Shown piece after piece: positions 1-6,515 of a DNA stretch of 6,728 nt. Positions within the stretch are counted from its first letter, which is position 1; every line of letters starts with the position of its first letter. Source of the DNA: Bacteroidales bacterium (GTDB lineage Bacteria; Bacteroidota; Bacteroidia; Bacteroidales; S143-33); contig JALWNS010000128.1 of assembly GCA_027083655.1 (NCBI GenBank), positions 1 to 6,728 of the forward strand, read 5' to 3'. A model generated the notes under the pieces. The model was given only the letters and a program-made list of their open reading frames with translations. It was not told the DNA's origin and did not search any database. Position numbers and translations under genes: made by a program.

Positions 1-24
1 GGTGATAAATAATATCTTTTTCAT
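1..24 (-). CDS. 5' end of a gene downstream of porU (probable PorV), cut by the window edge
   Basis: Only eight codons are visible, reading MKKILFIT on the minus strand from an ATG at 24-22. A Met-Lys-Lys start followed by hydrophobic residues looks like the beginning of a signal peptide. The gene would lie 71 bases downstream of the porU stop on the same strand. In Porphyromonas gingivalis and other Bacteroidota, porU is directly followed by porV (lptO), which encodes the outer-membrane beta-barrel shuttle that carries T9SS cargo to PorU. The identity as PorV therefore rests on synteny alone, because eight residues cannot identify a protein. A perfect TAnnTTTG element on the minus strand at 70-63 could give the gene its own promoter. 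Confidence 0.45.
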
Positions 25-62
25 ATTTATGAAGTTTAGGTTTATGGTTTAAAACGTTCAAT

Positions 63-70
63 CAAAATTA
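63..70 (-). promoter_or_regulatory. Candidate -7 element for the gene at the left edge
   Basis: On the minus strand these bases read TAATTTTG, a perfect match to the Bacteroidota -7 consensus TAnnTTTG. Its last base is 38 bases before the ATG at 24. The matching -33 position (92-89, 18-base spacer) reads TTTC rather than TTTG, so the upstream half is imperfect. The surroundings are almost pure A/T, which makes chance matches likelier. Confidence 0.3.
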
Positions 71-95
71 TAATTTTTAAAATAAAAAGAAAATT

Positions 96-3000
96 TTAAA
101 TCTTTAACAGCTTGCCAATCTTTTGTACTGTCTCACCTGATTGCAGTCTGACAGTAAGTACATAAATATACACACCTTTGCCAATTAGTTTTCCATATTC
201 GTCCCTTCCATCCCAGTAAATGGGCTCAGATAGGTATGATGTACAAGTCATATTTTGGCTAAATTGTTTGACTAGTTGTCCAGAGACCGTAAAAATTTGT
301 AAGGATACATACATATTTCTATCAATCTGATTATGCTCAAAGTAAAAAATAGTGTTTGTAGTAAATGGATTAGGGTAATTGAATGTACGGTTAATAACTA
401 AGTTGTTTTGATCTGTGACAATAAATTCAATGGTTTTTTCTGAATAATTATTCAGTACGTCGTAAGCTTTTATTGTCACGGTATGCTTTCCTGGCGAAAG
501 CTTATAAAGCTTGTATTCTATTTTGCCTTGATTGCTTTTGTTTTTGTCGTAAATGAAATATTCATTTAGATTGTAATACATATTATTGTCAAGAATAAGC
601 TGAATTTGGTGGCCTAATCCATAATCAGTTGTATTAATACCTGTCTCATCTTTTAAATGGACAATAATTTTGGGATTACGGTCTGTAATTGTTGGATTAG
701 CAAGCGTGGTATCATTGAGAAAAATTTTTATTTCTGGTCCCTGTTTGTCATTTAAAATCGTATCTTTTTGACCTCCTATTGTAATGTATTTGTATCCTAT
801 AAACTCATCATCTCCATTTGTAGCATAATAAATAACTTTCCCTGTGCCATATTGATAATCAATGTCTTTGGGGGTAATAAAGCTAATATTAAAGGATCCA
901 TTGATAACACTAACCTCTCCACTGTAAATGATATTTTTGTAATCAAGATATTTAAAGGCCCCTGCGCCATCGTTGTTAAGGGTATAATAATATTGTGGCT
1001 TATCAAATATCTTGAATGTTATTGTACCGTTAAAATCTTTTCTTGGGTTCCCATTATTGTCAGTAATATAACCATTAACCGTTACTTTGGAAAGGGCTTT
1101 AATAGTATCTGGGGTAATATATAAGCTATCGATGGATTTACTCGGGAAAGTAAGAGTTAAAGCAGGATCTCCTATCAGTAAAAACTCCCTATTATAATAG
1201 CTTGGATACAATTCCTTTGTTTTTGTAATAGCCTCACTTATAGTTAATTTTTTGCCATTTTGTATAGAAAAAATATTTTGAAAAAAATAGTTAAGCATAT
1301 AATAGTTGGTGATTGTATATGACTCTCTGGCAGTTGTATATGCTGCAATAAGTCCTCCTTTAGGGTTAAAAATACCGTACTCTACACCTGAGGGGCGGTC
1401 TTCTTTGAGGCTATTATCGTAGTTATCAAAGTGACCGAAGAGGCATGTTGCTGTGACCATCAAAGTTAATCTGTCCATATTGTGCCAGCTTCGCACGTCA
1501 GACGAAGTTATAACTCTTTCGGATGTTAATACCTGTTCATTGCCATGTCCATTGTATGCTAAAATTAGAGTTCCCTGTTCTACACTATTTGCTATTTCTG
1601 AAACTGCTTGAGGATATTCTTCCCCTGCATATAGTACTTGTGCTGGATATGCGTCAATGTAAATTTTTTTAGTGAGTAACTGAGGGTACAAATTTGTCAT
1701 GATATTAGTTACGTTTTCTAGCTGGTCCATAAACAAGTTCTTCTCTCCATCATCGGCTACTACAGTTAAGTTTGTTTTCCAGAATGATTTTGCTTGATTG
1801 TATATGTATTGTTCAATTTTGTAGGAAATGAGTTCTGCTTGTTGGGCGGTCTGCACAGGGATGCGTCCTATATTAACATCTAAGAGTCCTTGTGTCTCTC
1901 CTTCATTTTCGTCCAGCAGACCAAAGAAATCATCACTGACAATGGTTAGTATGCCATTAGTATTCAAGGAGTTTAGGGTTTGGTACGTAGGGATAAAGTT
2001 AGGGTTATTTTTGTCAGGTTTATTTTTGTATGAGCCATCACCGAATAAAAGTACCCACTTAAGCTGTGATTGTGGTTTTAGGTATAAAGAGCGGATAAAA
2101 TTTCTTATAGCCACAGCATCCGCAATACCAGAGGAAAATTCGTTATATACTTGCTCTGTGCTGACCACCTGAACAGTTATATTATCGTATTGCCTGTGTA
2201 TTTGTGCAATTTTTTCTGCACCGGCAATAAAATCAGGGTAGCTAATTATCAACATTTGTGTGTTGGCTGAAATAACATGCAGATTTTGGTTTGCAATGGG
2301 TCCAAGAAATTTACCTTGTGTTACTGGAGAGAGGGCATCCTCTGGGGCAAAAGCAATAAATTCCCGCAAAGTATCTGTTTGGGCAATAAACCATGTTTGT
2401 CCGTTATCATAATTCGAAGTGATCATCGTTGGTCTGGTAGGTGTAGTTATGTCCCATATTATTATGTCCTCAGGTGTCTGATATAAAGTGAATTTTGTGG
2501 TATTATTTAATCCAGTGATATCTAGATTTCTGAATAAAAGTTGGCCTTGATAAACGAGTTTCCTTTTAGCATTAATGGTAATATTGTCTAATGCACCTCT
2601 TGAAGAAGATTGTATCCCATTATATTGTAGGTTAATGTTTATCTTATCATTATCATTTGGTATGAATTCCATATAGTTGCTAACTATTTTGCCAAAGTCT
2701 GTGCCATGTATACCAGTTATAGGAGGGATATTTATTGTTGTCGACTGGTCACCTGCTGTTATTGTCAAATAAGTGGTTAGATACCCTCTACCCATGAATA
2801 CGACTTTGAGTTTTGCTTGTTGTTGTAAAATATATTCTGCTTTGAATGAGAATGTTTTACTGGTATTATATGCAAAATCTACATCAAACCACTGTCTTCC
2901 AGATTTTAAGTAATTATGCAACGCATAGCCCCTAAAATCATACCAATCATAATAGTCTGTGGTTGTGGTATAGGTACTGGGTTCTTGTGATGTCTTGATC

Positions 3001-3833
3001 GTGTTGTCAAATCCAGTATTCACATCCGAAAGGAAATAGTAAGCTGTGTCGCTATAATCATGTTCTTTAAGAAGGAACATTTGTGCTGTGCTATCATAAT
3101 ACCAGACATTTGCACCCTTGGCAAAGAAATAAATATAATTGTTTTTGTGCATGATAGCATTTTCTACAAGGTCATCGGGTGCGTATTGGTAATTGAAGTA
3201 GGGGAGTTGTCCAAAATCATTCCCAAAGACACGAACCCTACTGGGATCCTGGAACCCCATTGCCTTTAGGCTATCATAATGTATACGGTATACACCTGTA
3301 GCAGGAATGGCTATTTTTACCCAGTGGCCTGATGCCATGACAGAATTTTGTACAAATCGTTTGGTAGATTTTGTCTTCAGGGTATCTGGGCTAAAGGTTA
3401 TTTTGAGTTTAAACGACTTCAGAAGGTATATTGAGTTGTTTACTTTTTTCACAGGTATAATTTGGATAATTAACTTGTTTTTTCCCCGGGCAGGGAAAAT
3501 TTGCGTCGTAAGTTTTATATCTGGTGGAATTATGTCGTTAGCTTTTAACTTGTGGGTCTCACTGTACTTAACAAAAGATGTCTGGATAAAAGTAGCTTTA
3601 GCAGAAGTGTTTGCAGGAATGTCAATTACTTTTGTATAATATGGCAAGAAATATGCATCATTATAAGTTACACCAGGGAAGCTGAGGTAATAAAATTTTT
3701 CAATTTTTTTCCCGTTTTGAATAGGGTATGACTGTACTGGTTGCCAATTTATAATGTCATCAATTATTAACTGGGCATGTGTAATGAGGTGGAGAGAGCT
3801 TAAAATAGTTATAACTACTATAATTTTTCTCAT
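96..3833 (-). CDS. porU: T9SS C-terminal signal peptidase / sortase PorU (C25 gingipain-like)
   Basis: PorU is the cell-surface protease/transpeptidase of the type IX secretion system. It removes the C-terminal domain of cargo proteins and attaches them to anionic lipopolysaccharide, working with PorV, PorQ and PorZ. The protein has 1245 residues, within the family's usual size. Residues 1-20 form a signal peptide (basic MRK, hydrophobic core, cleavage at THA/Q, so the mature protein starts with Gln). A propeptide-like N-terminal region runs to about residue 510. The C25 peptidase domain spans about 525-900, with the catalytic His763 in NGHG and the nucleophile Cys797 in TATC. An Ig-like region follows, with a PorU-typical stretch near 1032-1085 (GPEI, DETGINT, GLGHQI). 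The last ~95 residues form a T9SS C-terminal domain (YPNPF at 1153, WDGRDEYG, GKGVYIY), which PorU is known to retain. There are only two cysteines, 797 and 1197. The start is fixed by the signal peptide. A secreted gingipain is less likely because of the PorU-specific region and the T9SS neighbours. Confidence 0.93.
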   Translation of the reverse strand: MRKIIVVITILSSLHLITHAQLIIDDIINWQPVQSYPIQNGKKIEKFYYLSFPGVTYNDAYFLPYYTKVIDIPANTSAKATFIQTSFVKYSETHKLKANDIIPPDIKLTTQIFPARGKNKLIIQIIPVKKVNNSIYLLKSFKLKITFSPDTLKTKSTKRFVQNSVMASGHWVKIAIPATGVYRIHYDSLKAMGFQDPSRVRVFGNDFGQLPYFNYQYAPDDLVENAIMHKNNYIYFFAKGANVWYYDSTAQMFLLKEHDYSDTAYYFLSDVNTGFDNTIKTSQEPSTYTTTTDYYDWYDFRGYALHNYLKSGRQWFDVDFAYNTSKTFSFKAEYILQQQAKLKVVFMGRGYLTTYLTITAGDQSTTINIPPITGIHGTDFGKIVSNYMEFIPNDNDKININLQYNGIQSSSRGALDNITINAKRKLVYQGQLLFRNLDITGLNNTTKFTLYQTPEDIIIWDITTPTRPTMITSNYDNGQTWFIAQTDTLREFIAFAPEDALSPVTQGKFLGPIANQNLHVISANTQMLIISYPDFIAGAEKIAQIHRQYDNITVQVVSTEQVYNEFSSGIADAVAIRNFIRSLYLKPQSQLKWVLLFGDGSYKNKPDKNNPNFIPTYQTLNSLNTNGILTIVSDDFFGLLDENEGETQGLLDVNIGRIPVQTAQQAELISYKIEQYIYNQAKSFWKTNLTVVADDGEKNLFMDQLENVTNIMTNLYPQLLTKKIYIDAYPAQVLYAGEEYPQAVSEIANSVEQGTLILAYNGHGNEQVLTSERVITSSDVRSWHNMDRLTLMVTATCLFGHFDNYDNSLKEDRPSGVEYGIFNPKGGLIAAYTTARESYTITNYYMLNYFFQNIFSIQNGKKLTISEAITKTKELYPSYYNREFLLIGDPALTLTFPSKSIDSLYITPDTIKALSKVTVNGYITDNNGNPRKDFNGTITFKIFDKPQYYYTLNNDGAGAFKYLDYKNIIYSGEVSVINGSFNISFITPKDIDYQYGTGKVIYYATNGDDEFIGYKYITIGGQKDTILNDKQGPEIKIFLNDTTLANPTITDRNPKIIVHLKDETGINTTDYGLGHQIQLILDNNMYYNLNEYFIYDKNKSNQGKIEYKLYKLSPGKHTVTIKAYDVLNNYSEKTIEFIVTDQNNLVINRTFNYPNPFTTNTIFYFEHNQIDRNMYVSLQIFTVSGQLVKQFSQNMTCTSYLSEPIYWDGRDEYGKLIGKGVYIYVLTVRLQSGETVQKIGKLLKI
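3784..3833. other. Head-to-head sense-antisense overlap of the porU and porP 5' ends
   Basis: These 50 bases are read on both strands. On the minus strand they encode the first 16 residues of the PorU signal peptide. On the plus strand they encode the first 16 residues of the PorP signal peptide. Both readings give a short basic n-region and an Ile/Val/Thr-rich hydrophobic core (IIVVITIL against IVITTIIFL). The centre is a perfect 12-base palindrome, TAGTTATAACTA, at 3806-3817. With these starts there is no intergenic space, so each gene's promoter must lie inside the other's coding sequence. Confidence 0.7.
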
Positions 3834-4734
3834 ACCAATGGGTTTTGTTGTTAAGGCACAAGATATTAATTTTTTACAAAGTTATTATAACAAAGAGTTT
3901 ATCAATCCTTCTCTAGTAGCTCTGGGTAATTGTAATTATCTGGTTGCAAATGAGCAGGTTATAGGTGTCCAGTATGGGGGAATAAATACTATACGAGCTG
4001 GTTTTTCCGGATATTATCCTCGTTGGCATAGCGGTATTGTCTTTGGTGTAGAAAATGAATTGCATCCTGGTAATATTATTAACGAATTTTCGTCGAGATT
4101 AGCTTATGTTTATAGTATAAAAATATTGGATAATATAAGCCTTATTCCAGGACTACAGGCTAGTTATGAGCAAAGGGTTTTTAATGTGCGGAATATTGTG
4201 TTCCCTTCAATGATAGGTGAACTAGGTAATTTGTCTGGTGTTAATTATTCATCTGTACCACAGAGGAGTTATAGAATGCTAGGAGTTAATGGATCTTTGC
4301 TTTTGGTGTGGGGTAATTTTTATACAGGAGCATTGACGGCAAATCTAGTTTCATATAATTTAGGTTATGATGTGCAAGTAAGGAGAGAATTAACTTTTTT
4401 GGTAGGTTATGATTATTTTTCTAGTAGTCAAAAAAAATATTCCGGCTTAGTTGTCGTTAAGAAAATGGATAGAGGTATAGAGAGTAGTTTAAGTTTTATT
4501 TATTTTTTATCAAAAAAAATAAGTTTTTCTGCTAATGTGTTGGGATATAATTTACAAGCAGGAGTAATATCATTTACAGGTCTTTATAGGTTTAGGGATA
4601 TTGAATGGCTTTTTAGTTATGGCACTAGTATTGGTCCTATTCTTTTTTCGATGTATGAGGTGGGTTTGCGTTATGAATTTAAATGTAAAAAAAGCAGGCA
4701 AAGTACAATAAATTGTCCTGCGTATGAGTTTTAA
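3784..4734 (+). CDS. porP: T9SS outer-membrane protein, PorP/SprF family
   Basis: PorP/SprF proteins are outer-membrane beta-barrels of the type IX secretion system. PorP is linked genetically and physically to the PorK/PorL/PorM/PorN core. The chosen start gives 316 residues with a clear signal peptide: basic MRWRELK, then a hydrophobic Ile/Thr/Phe core, then cleavage at VKA/QD between residues 25 and 26, leaving N-terminal Gln. The mature start has the family hallmark: Q-D-x-x-F-x-Q-x-Y-x-N-K followed by x-x-INPSL (residues 26-44), where relatives commonly have an AQDPxFSQFYxN...LNPA pattern. The rest alternates aromatic, Gly and Ser residues as in outer-membrane strands and ends in Phe. 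A start at 3754 would add ten residues before the n-region, and one at 3838 would destroy the signal peptide. The gene precedes gldK, the usual porP-gldK order. It contains three A7-A8 runs and uses mostly AGA/AGG for Arg. Confidence 0.86.
   Translation: MRWRELKIVITTIIFLIPMGFVVKAQDINFLQSYYNKEFINPSLVALGNCNYLVANEQVIGVQYGGINTIRAGFSGYYPRWHSGIVFGVENELHPGNIINEFSSRLAYVYSIKILDNISLIPGLQASYEQRVFNVRNIVFPSMIGELGNLSGVNYSSVPQRSYRMLGVNGSLLLVWGNFYTGALTANLVSYNLGYDVQVRRELTFLVGYDYFSSSQKKYSGLVVVKKMDRGIESSLSFIYFLSKKISFSANVLGYNLQAGVISFTGLYRFRDIEWLFSYGTSIGPILFSMYEVGLRYEFKCKKSRQSTINCPAYEF
3877..3884 (-). promoter_or_regulatory. Candidate -7 promoter element for porU, inside porP
   Basis: On the minus strand the bases read TAACTTTG, a perfect TAnnTTTG Bacteroidota -7 element. 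The final G is 43 bases upstream of the porU start codon base at 3833, implying a leader of roughly 35-40 bases. The -33 position (3906-3903, 18-base spacer) reads ATTG, one mismatch from TTTG. The site lies in porP codons for the beginning of the mature protein. No Shine-Dalgarno sequence precedes porU, which is usual in this phylum. Confidence 0.4.
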
Positions 4735-4741
4735 TTTAAAG

Positions 4742-4773
4742 TTTGAAAGTTAAGTTATTTTTTTCTTACTTTG
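4742..4773 (+). promoter_or_regulatory. Candidate gldK promoter in the porP-gldK gap
   Basis: TTTG at 4742-4745 is followed after a 20-base spacer by TTACTTTG at 4766-4773. The Bacteroidota primary sigma consensus is TTTG, 19-21 bases, TAnnTTTG, so only one base differs (second position of the -7 box). The last G is 43 bases before the gldK base before its ATG region (4817 minus 4773 is 44). The 82-base gap holds no terminator-like hairpin, so gldK could also be read through from porP. The region is AT-rich, so chance matches are possible. Confidence 0.38.
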
Positions 4774-4816
4774 TTTTTTGATAAGGATTTAAAAGCAATA
4801 AAAATACATTATAACT

Positions 4817-6373
4817 ATGAAAGTCAAACGCAGTTTTGCAATTTTTATACTCTTATTGATTGTAGCCTGGACTTTCCAATCATGTAAACAGAGTGGAACT
4901 AATTTACCACGTCGGAGTGGACAGTCTGCCAAGACAGGTTGGTATTATAATGATCCAAAGTGGGGAGGATTCGAAGTTATTGATTTTACAGAGCAAGAGA
5001 CAGGTCCTGGTCTTGTGTTTATAGAAGGAGGTACTTTTGTTATGGGTAATCCAGAGCAGGATATAACCTATTCCTGGGATGCAATGAAACGTAGGGTTAC
5101 AATTTCTTCATATTATATGGATGAGACAGAGATTTCTAACCTGGATTATCGTGAGTATCTTCATTGGTTAGCTCGTGTATTTGCTGATTATCCTATGGTA
5201 TATAAAAAGGCTTTGCCAGATACTTTGGTATGGCGTCGTCCATTGGCATATAATGAGCCTTTTGTCAAATATTATTTCCGCTATCCTGCATTTAATGATT
5301 ATCCTGTAGTAGGTGTTTCATGGGTACAGGCTAATGATTATAGTGCATGGCGTACAGACCGTGTAAATGAAAAATTATTGATTGATGCAGGAGTTATGGA
5401 TTTTGATGACCAGCAGAGTGGACCTAATAATTTTAATACAGAAGCATATCTGGCAGGCCAGTATGAAGGCCAGACCAAAGGTGCATTGACAGACCTGGAA
5501 GGTAATGAACGTCATGCTAGACTGGAGGATGGTATTTTGCTGCCACGTTACCGCCTCCCTACTGAAGCAGAATGGGAGTTTGCAGCTTATGCGTTGATAG
5601 GTAATACACAGGATGAGAGAATTTATGGAGGAAGGATTTATCCATGGAATGGACATTTCCTCCGTAATCCAGATCGTGCTTACCGTGGTTTGTTTATGGC
5701 AAACTTTAAACGTGGACGTGGGGATTATATGGGTGTTGCAGGTTATCTGAACGATGGTTATGCTCCTACTGCACCTGTTGATGCGTTTTGGCCTAATGAT
5801 TATGGTTTGTACAATATGGCAGGTAACGTTAATGAATGGGTGCTGGATGTGTACCGCCCACTTTCTTATGTAGATTTTGATGATTTCAATCCTTTCCGCG
5901 GAAATGTATTTAAGACTATGGTGCGTAACCGGGATGGTTCTTTTGTTGAGAAAGATAGCTTGGGACGAATGCGTTACCGTTTGATGGGCGAAGATCCTTC
6001 AAAATATGGTTCAGACCTGACAGCAGAGGATGTCAAGCATGAGCTTCAGAGGTATAATTACCATAAGGCAGATAACCGTAATTACATGGATGGAGATCTT
6101 GCTTCTACTATAGGTCCAACTTGGAACGAAGGAGAAGCCGAAGAATATAAAGGCACAGAATCGATGTATAATTATAAAGGTTTTGATGAAAATCATGCAG
6201 GTGCTACATCTCTGATTTCAGATGAGTCGCGTGTTTACAAGGGAGGTAGTTGGAGAGACCTACCTTATTGGTTGGTTCCAGGTACGAGACGCTTTATGGA
6301 TCAGAACCGTAGTACAGATGATATTGGCTTCCGTTGTGCGATGATACATGTAGGGAAACCATCTTCTTATTAA
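4817..6373 (+). CDS. gldK: T9SS ring lipoprotein GldK/PorK (FGE-sulfatase-like fold)
   Basis: GldK (PorK in Porphyromonas) is an outer-membrane lipoprotein facing the periplasm. With GldN/PorN it builds the large ring of the type IX secretion system, which supports protein secretion and, in gliding species, motility. The protein has 518 residues, close to other family members. The first 22 residues are a lipoprotein signal peptide with lipobox FQSC and lipidated Cys23. The formylglycine-generating-enzyme-like domain begins at about residue 64 (GPGLVFIEGGTFVMG) and carries the fold's landmarks: DETEISNLDY at 102, LPTEAEWEFAA at 247, YPWNG at 275, NMAGNVNEWV at 333, VYKGGSWRD at 473, and DDIGFRCAM at 501. 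Relative to FGE, long insertions lie at about 185-240 and 350-470. The catalytic cysteine pair of true FGE enzymes is absent, so the role is structural. It follows porP, but no gldL follows; a terminator and htpG come next. Arg codons are mostly CGT/CGC, unlike porP. Confidence 0.93.
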   Translation: MKVKRSFAIFILLLIVAWTFQSCKQSGTNLPRRSGQSAKTGWYYNDPKWGGFEVIDFTEQETGPGLVFIEGGTFVMGNPEQDITYSWDAMKRRVTISSYYMDETEISNLDYREYLHWLARVFADYPMVYKKALPDTLVWRRPLAYNEPFVKYYFRYPAFNDYPVVGVSWVQANDYSAWRTDRVNEKLLIDAGVMDFDDQQSGPNNFNTEAYLAGQYEGQTKGALTDLEGNERHARLEDGILLPRYRLPTEAEWEFAAYALIGNTQDERIYGGRIYPWNGHFLRNPDRAYRGLFMANFKRGRGDYMGVAGYLNDGYAPTAPVDAFWPNDYGLYNMAGNVNEWVLDVYRPLSYVDFDDFNPFRGNVFKTMVRNRDGSFVEKDSLGRMRYRLMGEDPSKYGSDLTAEDVKHELQRYNYHKADNRNYMDGDLASTIGPTWNEGEAEEYKGTESMYNYKGFDENHAGATSLISDESRVYKGGSWRDLPYWLVPGTRRFMDQNRSTDDIGFRCAMIHVGKPSSY

Positions 6374-6397
6374 CCAATACAATAGTATTTTTTATAC

Positions 6398-6428
6398 AAA
6401 GGAGGTACTTATAGTACCTCCTTTTTTT
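6398..6428 (+). terminator. Strong Rho-independent terminator after gldK
   Basis: The left arm AAAGGAGGTAC (6398-6408) pairs perfectly with GTACCTCCTTT (6414-6424) around a TTATA loop, giving an 11-base-pair stem. The T run 6422-6428 overlaps the 3' arm and continues past it. It starts 25 bases after the gldK stop codon and closes the porP-gldK transcription unit. The opposite strand has only a weak T tract after the stem, so it works mainly for plus-strand transcripts. Confidence 0.88.
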
Positions 6429-6515
6429 GTAAATGACAAAACGTCAGTTTTTAGTACATGGTATAACGATTGCAGTAGGAAGATAATAGCATAAAATTTA
6501 AAAAAGGATTGTACT

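Noticed and set aside
64..77. Perfect 14-base AT palindrome (AAAATTATAATTTT) considered as the porU terminator
   Set aside because: It has no G/C pairs and no room for a loop except a 5-bp A/T stem, so it would not form a stable hairpin; it overlaps the candidate -7 box.
768..1124. Plus-strand open frame of 118 codons inside porU; similar ones at 1828-2172, 3060-3269 and 3307-3639
   Set aside because: They lie antisense to conserved porU domains, show no family resemblance, and have compositions expected from complementary reading.
3754..3783. Upstream in-frame ATG that would lengthen PorP by ten residues
   Set aside because: The added residues (MSSIINWACV) precede the basic n-region and spoil an otherwise regular signal peptide; the overlap with porU would also grow to 80 bases.
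3700..3783. Promoter for porP inside porU
   Set aside because: TTTG at 3716-3719 and TATAAT at 3750-3755 are present, but no TAnnTTTG box at 19-21 bases from any TTTG was found, so no site is called.
3838..3840. In-frame ATG that would give PorP a start without overlap with porU
   Set aside because: It leaves only MGFVVKA before the mature Gln, too short for a signal peptide, although the codons just upstream encode a good one.
5375..5656. Minus-strand open frame of 93 codons inside gldK, and another at 6011-6196
   Set aside because: They are antisense to conserved GldK motifs and have Cys/Ile-rich sequences typical of shadow frames.
6399..6407. AAGGAGGTA as a ribosome-binding site for a small gene
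   Set aside because: It is the left arm of the terminator stem, and no start codon at suitable spacing opens a credible frame.
6430..6515. Promoter for htpG
   Set aside because: A promoter must exist after the terminator, but the best box-like sequence (AACGATTG, ending at 6472) has two mismatches to TAnnTTTG and no TTTG at proper spacing. The short TGAC-AAAAC-GTCA inverted repeat at 6434-6446 is too weak to name as an operator.
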